A stretch of DNA of 5,963 nucleotides, taken from the NCBI GenBank assembly GCA_029558215.1, contig JAKQFZ010000095.1, forward strand, positions 1 through 5,963, read 5' to 3'. The translations under genes were made by a program, and so were the position numbers. Positions 1 through 5,963 of this stretch are shown piece by piece (the stretch's first letter is position 1; each line of letters opens with the position of its first letter). Below the pieces are notes generated by a model. That model was not told the origin of the DNA. It ran no database searches and saw only the letters and a program-made list of their open reading frames with translations. The stretch is from Candidatus Omnitrophota bacterium. GTDB lineage: Bacteria > Hinthialibacterota > Hinthialibacteria > JAKQFZ01.

Positions 1-2242
1 GGCTTCTATCCCCCTTCCAAGGCTTGACGAGAAGAGGGACACGGATGACCTCCTCATGCAGTTTGGGTCCGTGAGCGAATCCCCCGTGCTCTGCAAACTC
101 CTCGCCATGGTCAGAAAAGAGCACGATCATGGTATCATCAAGCAATGACAGATCCATCAGTCGCTGCACCAGCGCCTGCAGGGCTGCGTCCAATCTGAGA
201 ATCTCTCCATCATAGAGCGAAACTACTTCTGCCAGATCCTCTGCGGAAATATCCTCAGCGGTCTTCTTCCCATCAATGAAGTCTTGGAATCGAGCGTCTC
301 CATCAATATCCCCCGCATACTCCGGGTCTCCAAAAAGGTCATATTGCGCGGGTGGCGAATAAGGGAAATGTGCATCAAAATAATGCAGAAACAGGAAGAA
401 GGGCAGGTCTGAATGCTTGTCTATCCATGAAGACGCACTTTCGGAAATCTCTTCGGCAGAAAACTGTCTCAGGTGACTGTACTCGCAGAAGCCATCATCA
501 AAACCATAGGCTTGTGAAACAAGGACATTCCTGACAAGCCCACCGGTGAACAGACCTGTAGAACGGAGATAGTGCCCAATCGTGGGTTGCCCTGGAAGAA
601 GACGATTGTTGGGCATTGTCACGCCATGTGTCGAAGCGTTGAGACCCGTAAAGACTGAAGCATGCACGGGTAATGTCCATGAACCTGGGCTGATGGCATT
701 TTGGAAGACAACCCAATCGTCCACAGCGCTGCACAAGTATGGAGTCGTATTCCGATCATATCCATAGATGCTCATGTGATCTGCTCGGACGGTGTCCCAA
801 GAGATCAGAATGATATTCCGTGGAGGGGAACCGGCTTGGGATGGCACCCAGATAGATGGATTCGACCACCATGCATTCACTTCCATTCCACTCTTCACGC
901 TATCAGATGTTGTGTCCATCAGAAAACTTCCAGATGCCCCCGCAAGGCCAGCGAGGTCAACCGAACAATCGTGCCACCGCTCAGCAGGATTGAGACTTCT
1001 TGAGAACAGACTGAACAAAGACCCGCTTGAATGCAGGAAGGCCAGTTCAAATCGCACCGAGGAATTCTCGTCCACTTGTCCAATAACTGCCGCAATGCCA
1101 AAGCGGATTACAGCATGCCGAGGAATCTCTTTGACCGAAAAAACAAACCTGGAGTCTGGTGGCGTAAAGAGGGCGGATCTTGTCTGAAGGGAGATCTCAG
1201 CGCGTTCCCTCATACTCAGATCAAGTGAATCCCTTCGGCGCAAGAGCCAGTAGTCGCGGCTGACTTGTTCCCTCAACGCTGAAGAAGGAGCGTAGGTTTG
1301 ATAGCGAATATTGGCACTTGCGTGATCTGAAAGAGGCGTTGACTCATCCGCAGAGAAGACGATCTTATTGGACAGTGGCTGGATCAGACATCCGTTGAGA
1401 TGCAAAGACCGGTCCTGTTTGTCGGCATGAACGAATATCCTCAAGAGATGCATTCCCGGACGTGCCTGGCAGATGAAATCAAATGAATTGGAGACAGCAA
1501 GACGAATTGTTCTCGCTCCAATACTTGATCCGTCAAGGAATACCTCGAAACGAACGGGCTCTCGCCCTTCTCCCCTTGCAAGACCCAGGAGGGCTATGTG
1601 AGACCATTCCGTGGAGAGTGTGATTTCTGCAGTGGCTGATTCACCTGCCTTCAAAACCAGGGACTCTCCTTCAGCAATCCGTTCTGTTGATGCATCTCTT
1701 GAGAACGTGGAAAGAGGCACAACAGTTTCAGGAGCGTTCCCCAGAACATCCCAGAACTCGCCCTGCATTCTATCCGTAGTTCCTCCCCTGTTCATAAACG
1801 GTATTGACCGACCTGAAATGCTCAGTTCGGGGGATGCATCCGATTTGGCACCGCTGTACTCCATAAACAAGGGGAGAGTGGTGGTTGCAGTCAAGATTCG
1901 AGAACTTGAAGCAGACTCGACTTGTTCCTTAACGAATGCAACTCTCTCTTCGATGCCGAACCCCTTAACCTCAAAACAGGGGTGTTTCTCCCAACGCCCT
2001 GCCTCGAGATGCTCCAGCATCGCAAGATGTAGTTGCCGTCTGGTTGGGGACTCATTCACCCTGCACGCTACAGAAAATCCCATGATCACGGCAGCTAGAC
2101 ACAACACTCTCAGCGAAGAACACTCTGAAATCTTGAAAAGGCAATGCGATAGAAAGGTGTATTGCCGCTCACTTCTCAGTGGAACTGTCGGTCCACCAAG
2201 ACCTTTTCCCGTCCGGCGACTGTCGAAGAAGCGATATCTCAT
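1..2242 (-). CDS. Alkaline-phosphatase-superfamily (sulfatase-like) envelope protein, 3' end outside window
   Basis: One uninterrupted minus-strand frame gives 747 residues and runs off the left edge. The catalytic domain starts near residue 477 with NIILISWDTVRADH (Asp483). It continues with SWTLPVHASVFTG (Thr523, His527), HYFDAHFPYSPP (His620, Asp623, His625) and LFSDHGEEFAEHGG (Asp711, His712). This order is that of PF00884-type enzymes. Asp483, Thr523, Asp711 and His712 match the metal and nucleophile set of LtaS/EptA-like members. Thr523 replaces the Cys of the sulfatase C-x-P-x-R motif, so formylglycine sulfatase activity is unlikely; hydrolysis or transfer of phospho-groups is possible, substrate unknown. 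Residues about 190-290 and 365-470 look like beta-sandwich domains. A hydrophobic stretch (residues 44-59) ends in SVAC (Cys60), a weak lipobox, so the protein is probably surface-anchored. The ATG at 2242 is chosen because an in-frame TAA lies upstream with no start codon between; AGGT precedes it by 4 nt. It lies 111 nt after the membrane-protein gene. Confidence 0.88.
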   Translation of the reverse strand, partial: MRYRFFDSRRTGKGLGGPTVPLRSERQYTFLSHCLFKISECSSLRVLCLAAVIMGFSVACRVNESPTRRQLHLAMLEHLEAGRWEKHPCFEVKGFGIEERVAFVKEQVESASSSRILTATTTLPLFMEYSGAKSDASPELSISGRSIPFMNRGGTTDRMQGEFWDVLGNAPETVVPLSTFSRDASTERIAEGESLVLKAGESATAEITLSTEWSHIALLGLARGEGREPVRFEVFLDGSSIGARTIRLAVSNSFDFICQARPGMHLLRIFVHADKQDRSLHLNGCLIQPLSNKIVFSADESTPLSDHASANIRYQTYAPSSALREQVSRDYWLLRRRDSLDLSMRERAEISLQTRSALFTPPDSRFVFSVKEIPRHAVIRFGIAAVIGQVDENSSVRFELAFLHSSGSLFSLFSRSLNPAERWHDCSVDLAGLAGASGSFLMDTTSDSVKSGMEVNAWWSNPSIWVPSQAGSPPRNIILISWDTVRADHMSIYGYDRNTTPYLCSAVDDWVVFQNAISPGSWTLPVHASVFTGLNASTHGVTMPNNRLLPGQPTIGHYLRSTGLFTGGLVRNVLVSQAYGFDDGFCEYSHLRQFSAEEISESASSWIDKHSDLPFFLFLHYFDAHFPYSPPAQYDLFGDPEYAGDIDGDARFQDFIDGKKTAEDISAEDLAEVVSLYDGEILRLDAALQALVQRLMDLSLLDDTMIVLFSDHGEEFAEHGGFAHGPKLHEEVIRVPLLVKPWKGDRS

Positions 2243-2353
2243 TTTGACCTGCGCATCCAGAGTAAGAAATGTCTCCGAGCTGAAACCATGCGTACTCTTG
2301 TATCCTTTGGCTAAGTCATTTTAGTCATCGGTGTGACCATAGCACTCTCCATC
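2243..2353 (-). other. 111-nt intergenic spacer without recognised terminator
   Basis: This is the longest gap in the window. I see no GC-rich hairpin followed by a T-run and no convincing -35/-10 pair. A 4-bp inverted pair (CTAA...TTAG, around 2311-2324) is too weak to be a terminator. A nine-codon ORF (2340-2311) with an upstream GGAGAG lies inside it and is probably chance. Read-through from the membrane-protein gene into the sulfatase-like gene is the simplest reading. Confidence 0.5.
2247..2250 (-). promoter_or_regulatory. Weak ribosome binding site of the sulfatase-like gene
   Basis: On the minus strand AGGT lies 4 nt before the ATG at 2242. This is only a short match to the anti-Shine-Dalgarno sequence. 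The start is supported mainly because it is the only ATG between the upstream in-frame stop and residue 54. Confidence 0.4.
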
Positions 2354-4087
2354 CTATCTGTCCGCAAACTCAAGAAGGTACGTATCACCTTCACGGTGCA
2401 CAACTCGAAATGATGGCGAAAGGAGAAGATTGGCATTTCCGAGAAGTCGTTCCCTTTGTCCGTAGAAAACATATCTGATTCCATTCTTCTTAAGGAATGT
2501 CTCCCGATCACGGCGTGCAAACTTTGTATCAAAAAACAGCGAAAGAAACTCCCGTTTCAAATAGAAATCAGGGGTGAGTACCGGATGACCGACATATACA
2601 GAACACCCTGTGAGCCGAGGAATGTGCAGAGAGACATCTCGAGAAGCGAGGATCGCTTCGTCGCTCTCAATGTTCCTATCTATCCATTCGATCATCCTCA
2701 TCTCACTGCTCTGCAGATGGTAGATGAGTCGGTCGAATGATGGTCGGGCAATCTGGATGTAACGCTGTGCATAGCAGAATACCGTTATTGGGATCGAGAT
2801 CAGAAAGAGCACACAAAAGAATGTGTTCCGCCGCCGTTCAGAAAACAGCATCTTTGAGAAGACACGACACCGGAGCAGTCTGAACCAACCCGATATCCCC
2901 ATCAGCAAGGCAATGTAGTCGAAAGGCTCCGCGAGACGTCCTGCATAGTGTGCCGGCAAGGATCGAAGCAGCACGGCAGCAACAAACATCGCGAAAAGAA
3001 ATCTGCTCCTCTCCCTGCGGAGCGGTGACTGAAATACCTCGAACCCGAGCCACAGGATGATACCGATTGACGAAAGTCCATGTATCCACCAGAGAAAGGG
3101 GATTAGTCCGGGAGTGGGCTGGGGGATTTCCGCAATCGTCCTGCCGACGGGATGAATGGTAACAACATAAAGAGCATGGACGATGGGCGGGATCAGCCAT
3201 GGAACCGTACACAGCAGCAAGAAGAATCCGTCGCGGTACCTTTCCCGACGGGTTGACGTCTGACTGAAGAAAATGTTCAAGCCTGTCCACACAACAAGAG
3301 AGAGAATTAGGTATGGGGCATCATACGCGTGACAAAAACCAACGATTAGAAGGAGGCTGCCGGCAAGCAATAGACTCCGCCGATTCCGTTTCACACTTGT
3401 GTGGTCTGGTTTGTGCTCAGCATCCGTCGGGCACGGCAATGAGAGACCGCAGTCCAACTCCTCCGATCTCTCAACTACCAAGCGCATTTGCAGAATCATC
3501 GTCCACGATTTGAAAATCAAGATATAGAAACTCGCTCTGAAAGGAACACCGACGAGCACGTTGAAAAGGTTGTTGGTGTCAACAACCATTGGCTGATAGG
3601 GACCGTCTATCAGATACCCTCCAACGAGTAGATGCTTCACCAGCAACAGGCTGTTCGCTCCTCCAGTAAACGTCAGGAACATCCACGCCCAGAATGACTC
3701 GCTCTTGCGAGGAAACAGAACACGACAGAACTGCCAGGCGGTTGCCAACAGCGCCGTGCCCAGGAAGACTGATGCAATGGCATAGACAACATGACAGGGG
3801 AGTGACGTAATCCGGCAGATCAGGCCGATAAGAGAGAGAAACGGTTGGATCATGAATGGACTATGGGGCTCATGCGTGAAGGGGTTACGAGCGACTAGAA
3901 GACAATGATCCTGGTACTGCCGAGCCAACGCAAGGTACTGACTCGCATCACCCGAATTGCGTATCAGTCCCAGGAACTCTCCCCTCCCAGGAAGCCAATA
4001 TCCAAAGAGATATATCGGCAGAATGGAAAGCAAAGAGACTAAGAAGAACGTCTTCCAGGGAACACTGTTCTCGGATCGAACGTTCAA
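2354..4087 (-). CDS. Polytopic membrane protein resembling GT-C-type glycosyltransferases
   Basis: The 577-residue product has roughly 10-12 hydrophobic segments, starting at residues 13-32. A first extracytoplasmic loop carries NSGDASQY (Asp47), followed by RNPFTHEPHSP (67-77). In GT-C enzymes an Asp in this loop is typically catalytic and binds the metal or acceptor. Further marks are FCHAYDAPY (251-259) and a soluble C-terminal tail (about 445-577) with TGCSVYVGH and TPDFYLKREF. From memory, this combination recurs in uncharacterised GT-C-like proteins of environmental bacteria, including Chloroflexi, but no substrate is known to me. The expected role is transfer of a sugar from a polyprenyl-phosphate donor at the outer face of the cytoplasmic membrane. 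The start codon is TTG, supported by GAGGTGA 4 nt upstream; the next Met is residue 79, after the first membrane segment. It starts 65 nt after the SppA stop. It could instead be a non-enzymatic polytopic protein; the family call is moderate. Confidence 0.72.
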   Translation of the reverse strand: MNVRSENSVPWKTFFLVSLLSILPIYLFGYWLPGRGEFLGLIRNSGDASQYLALARQYQDHCLLVARNPFTHEPHSPFMIQPFLSLIGLICRITSLPCHVVYAIASVFLGTALLATAWQFCRVLFPRKSESFWAWMFLTFTGGANSLLLVKHLLVGGYLIDGPYQPMVVDTNNLFNVLVGVPFRASFYILIFKSWTMILQMRLVVERSEELDCGLSLPCPTDAEHKPDHTSVKRNRRSLLLAGSLLLIVGFCHAYDAPYLILSLVVWTGLNIFFSQTSTRRERYRDGFFLLLCTVPWLIPPIVHALYVVTIHPVGRTIAEIPQPTPGLIPFLWWIHGLSSIGIILWLGFEVFQSPLRRERSRFLFAMFVAAVLLRSLPAHYAGRLAEPFDYIALLMGISGWFRLLRCRVFSKMLFSERRRNTFFCVLFLISIPITVFCYAQRYIQIARPSFDRLIYHLQSSEMRMIEWIDRNIESDEAILASRDVSLHIPRLTGCSVYVGHPVLTPDFYLKREFLSLFFDTKFARRDRETFLKKNGIRYVFYGQRERLLGNANLLLSPSFRVVHREGDTYLLEFADR

Positions 4088-4152
4088 AGTCTCACCTCTC
4101 TCTCGATGCCACCACAGTTGGGCGATTCACGATCCTTCCTCTGAATCTTCAT
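4088..4152 (-). other. 65-nt spacer containing a possible 22-codon coupled ORF
   Basis: Directly after the SppA stop the strand reads TAGATG. That ATG opens a 22-residue frame (4152-4084) beginning MKIQRKDRES and ending in a TGA that overlaps the next gene's TTG start (TTGA). It has no Shine-Dalgarno sequence of its own and no recognisable domain. It may be chance, or a reinitiation frame linking translation of SppA to the membrane protein. No terminator hairpin is visible here. Confidence 0.3.
4092..4098 (-). promoter_or_regulatory. Strong ribosome binding site fixing a TTG start
   Basis: The minus strand reads GAGGTGA, a seven-base match to the complement of the 16S rRNA 3' end, 4 nt before TTG at 4087. 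The in-frame region further upstream contains a TGA with no ATG after it, so this site decides the start of the membrane protein. Confidence 0.75.
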
Positions 4153-5145
4153 CTAGGGCTGCCACAGATAGAGGAATACGGGTCTTCCGTTGAGCAGAGC
4201 CAGGTTTGAAGCGTCCATCTTGAACAGATTGAAGTCCCCAGATTGCGTCGGCAATGTCTGGACGCGCGCATAGATGTTGCCCCGATATGAGAAAGGTTTT
4301 CGGTACATCACAACATGAGCCTTCCTGATCGCAGCCAGCTTCTTGGCTTCCTCAAGCGCGTCATCGAGGTATCCAACTGAATCAATGAGACCATTCTCCA
4401 AAGCATCTGAGGCGCTGAATACTCTTCCGGTCGAGATCTGTTCGAGTCGTTCTGGGGAAAGACCAGGACGCCGTGCCTGAACGGTATCAATAAAGCGTCC
4501 GTACAACTGGTCAATGATTCCCTGCATCAAGTTCCTCTCTTCGTCAGTCAAGGATCGAAATGGAGAACCCGCATCTTTCAATGCTCCGGACTTGATGGTG
4601 TCAGTGCTCACACCGATCTTCTCAAAGAGACCGTGCACATGAACCATTTGAGCGATCACGCCAACGCTGCCAGTTATGGTTGTCGGGTGAGCAAAGATCC
4701 GATCGGCCGCCAAGGCCACGTAGTACCCCCCGGAAGCGCCAACATCCATCAGGCAAGCAACCACGGGTACATTCTTCTCTTCACGAAACCGGCTGATCTC
4801 CCTGTAGATGATATCCGAAGCGGTCACCGTTCCCCCTGGACTATTTATTCGAAGAACAACGGCGGCAATCGAAGGATCATCCTGGGCCGTTTGAAGCTTC
4901 TCCTTGAGAGATTCAACAGTATTCTCGCTTCGTCCGAAAAGGCCTCTTGAAGCCTCGTCCGTTATTGGTCCGTCAATATCCACCAGAAGAATCTTCTTTG
5001 GAAAGACAGGCCAGAATGGCATCTTGGCAGGTTGAACGATCTCCTCGGTCAATGGACCCGATGGGATGTCAAGGCCAGGCAAGACAATTATCGCACAACC
5101 ACTCATGATCAGCACAACGCTCAACAACACCAGAATTTTCCTCAT
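4153..5145 (-). CDS. sppA: Signal peptide peptidase SppA-type S49 serine peptidase, lipoprotein
   Basis: The product has 330 residues counted from the ATG at 5145. It begins MRKILVLLSVVLIMSGC, a lipoprotein signal with lipobox MSGC and acylated Cys17. Ala18 follows, not the Asp that retains E. coli lipoproteins in the inner membrane. The S49 domain covers about 50-275: LRINSPGG (98-105), DVGASGGYY with nucleophile Ser138, TGSVGVI, and SGALKDAGSPF with general base Lys190. Ser and Lys are 52 residues apart, as in the short single-domain SppA of Bacillus subtilis. GRVFSASDALENGLID near 240-255 and the tail FLYLWQP are also typical. The family degrades leftover signal peptides and other membrane-associated peptides. 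A longer frame starts at TTG 5160, but that TTG and the next two codons make up the TTGAGGAGG ribosome binding region, so a start at the third ATG is preferred. It follows the upstream gene by 52 nt and has all key residues. Confidence 0.95.
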   Translation of the reverse strand: MRKILVLLSVVLIMSGCAIIVLPGLDIPSGPLTEEIVQPAKMPFWPVFPKKILLVDIDGPITDEASRGLFGRSENTVESLKEKLQTAQDDPSIAAVVLRINSPGGTVTASDIIYREISRFREEKNVPVVACLMDVGASGGYYVALAADRIFAHPTTITGSVGVIAQMVHVHGLFEKIGVSTDTIKSGALKDAGSPFRSLTDEERNLMQGIIDQLYGRFIDTVQARRPGLSPERLEQISTGRVFSASDALENGLIDSVGYLDDALEEAKKLAAIRKAHVVMYRKPFSYRGNIYARVQTLPTQSGDFNLFKMDASNLALLNGRPVFLYLWQP

Positions 5146-5151
5146 CATCAT

Positions 5152-5157
5152 CCTCCT
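5152..5157 (-). promoter_or_regulatory. Consensus AGGAGG ribosome binding site before an ATG triplet run
   Basis: The minus strand reads AGGAGG followed by three in-frame ATG codons (5151, 5148, 5145). Spacing is 0, 3 and 6 nt respectively; only the third falls in the normal range. This moves the SppA start from TTG 5160 to ATG 5145 and leaves a clean 17-residue lipoprotein signal. Confidence 0.8.
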
Positions 5158-5197
5158 CAAAATTCTTTCACGGCAGAGTCCAACGATCCTGTGCGCT

Positions 5198-5963
5198 CTA
5201 TTCCTCTAAGGGCATCAGGGGAGAAGGGACTCGCCACTGACTGTCAAAACTCAGCGAAACCAGCAGTTCCACCTCTGGCTTCCTCGTATGCTCATTGAAT
5301 TTCATCGCCGCCCGATCATAGAGCACCAAGTCCACATCAGACTGTACCAAGTTCGTTCGATGATAGTCCTTAAGGGCGTCGGGTCCAGTACCTGCGACGA
5401 TCATGCTGTAACGACGCGGGTTGAGCGGATTGGGTAGGATCATCTGGAGACAGAGACTCGACCCTTGATAGACACTCTGAGCGATAGCAAGACAATTGGG
5501 TCTGAATGAAATGGGAAGATCAGACCGCATTTGCGCAGTCAGACTATTACTCTCGGGATCACCAAAAACAATAATGTTGTGATCGGCCAAGTCCACAGGA
5601 GTGACCTCGTAGTCGGCTTTGCATGGACGGCGGTCCTTGCCATCAAGCCCCCATGTCGCCATCGCCTGCGCTTGCTCCCACAAGATGTTCTTTGTCTGAG
5701 GATTCTTCGTTCCATAGACGCAAAGAACTCGACCATGGAAGATATCCCAGCACGGTCCTGAAACACCATGTCTTTTGACTCCGGATTCAGCACGTGGAGT
5801 CCCGATCGATATTTCTTCTGAGTAACTCCCAGAGAAGACAACCTTGCGATTCCAGCTGACTGTCACCGAGCCGAGTCCACCAAACGGTGCTTCCTTTGTA
5901 ACTATCGAAAAGGAAGCAACATTGACGGAGTTGATCACTACTATTCCTCCCACAACCCACTCC
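5198..5963 (-). CDS. C-terminal part of a large secreted hydrolase-like protein, 5' end outside window
   Basis: The frame is open from the right edge to TAG at 5198 and gives 254 residues. An internal GTG at 5953 is not a convincing start: no Shine-Dalgarno sequence is visible and the frame continues upstream as EWVV. The visible part has a beta-rich segment (NVASFSIV ... GSVTVSW), then GPCWDIFHGRVLCVYGT, a helical stretch, DYEVTPVDLADHNIIVFGDP, and MILPNPLNPRRYSMIVAGT. From memory, the NPLNP-containing segment and the preceding 'GP..D.F...L.VYGT' pattern occur near the C-terminus of large bacterial proteins annotated as prolyl-oligopeptidase or esterase-like alpha/beta hydrolases. The catalytic domain of such a protein would lie outside the window, and no active-site residue can be identified here. 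The last 40 residues have no family I recognise. It lies 52 nt upstream of sppA on the same strand and may lead the same transcript. Confidence 0.5.
   Translation of the reverse strand, partial: EWVVGGIVVINSVNVASFSIVTKEAPFGGLGSVTVSWNRKVVFSGSYSEEISIGTPRAESGVKRHGVSGPCWDIFHGRVLCVYGTKNPQTKNILWEQAQAMATWGLDGKDRRPCKADYEVTPVDLADHNIIVFGDPESNSLTAQMRSDLPISFRPNCLAIAQSVYQGSSLCLQMILPNPLNPRRYSMIVAGTGPDALKDYHRTNLVQSDVDLVLYDRAAMKFNEHTRKPEVELLVSLSFDSQWRVPSPLMPLEE

Noticed and set aside
792..1187. A 131-codon plus-strand ORF.
   Set aside because: It is a shadow of the second beta-rich domain and the start of the catalytic domain on the minus strand; no motif or ribosome binding site supports it.
2207..2242. 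SRRTGK near the N-terminus of the sulfatase-like protein as a twin-arginine signal.
   Set aside because: The consensus Phe is absent and the hydrophobic stretch starts more than 30 residues later, too far for a normal Tat signal.
1611..2324. A 237-codon plus-strand ORF opposite the sulfatase-like gene.
   Set aside because: It lies mostly antisense to a continuous, protein-like minus-strand frame that leads into clear catalytic motifs. Its own translation is rich in Ser, Arg and Cys without any recognisable domain.
2311..2324. A small inverted pair (CTAA...TTAG) as a terminator.
   Set aside because: The stem has only four AT-rich base pairs and no downstream T-run.
2311..2340. A nine-codon ORF (MVTPMTKMT) with an upstream GGAGAG in the 111-nt spacer.
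   Set aside because: It is too short to judge, shows no attenuator hairpins and has no run of one amino acid as expected of a leader peptide.
2838..3290. A 150-codon ORF on the same strand as the membrane protein, in another frame.
   Set aside because: It is wholly inside the membrane-protein gene and its translation lacks protein-like features, whereas the main frame encodes regular hydrophobic segments.

Overview
The window is a compact bacterial protein-coding segment in which all four supported genes lie on the minus strand. Read 5'->3' on that strand they are: (1) the 3' end of a larger gene entering from the right edge (5963-5198), probably the C-terminal region of a secreted hydrolase-like protein; (2) an SppA-type S49 peptidase predicted to be a lipoprotein (5145-4153); (3) a 577-residue multi-pass membrane protein resembling GT-C-type glycosyltransferases (4087-2354); (4) a large alkaline-phosphatase-superfamily ('sulfatase-like') protein, at least 747 residues long, that leaves the window at its left edge (2242-1). 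I see no RNA gene, mobile element, CRISPR array or convincing terminator.

The gaps between genes are 52, 65 and 111 nt, and no clear hairpin terminator was seen in them. One transcript is therefore plausible, but the 111-nt gap could hold an unrecognised signal. Shine-Dalgarno sequences fix two starts. SppA begins at the third ATG of an AGGAGG-ATG-ATG-ATG run. The membrane protein begins at a TTG preceded by GAGGTGA.

Functionally, three products belong to the cell envelope: a protease that acts on membrane or signal peptides, a polytopic GT-C-like protein (such proteins usually use polyprenyl-linked sugars), and a surface-anchored AP-superfamily enzyme with a Thr where true sulfatases have the formylglycine-forming Cys. 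An envelope-glycan or glycolipid modification role for the last two is an inference. I cannot name the organism. The lipoprotein SppA, moderate GC content, strong Shine-Dalgarno sites and similarity to protein types I associate with environmental and candidate-phylum bacteria suggest a free-living, uncultured-type bacterium.

The most interesting item is the AP-superfamily protein. It has a Thr nucleophile, two predicted beta-rich domains in front of the catalytic domain, and an unusually long segment before its hydrophobic anchor. I found no clear evidence for an entirely new biological system.
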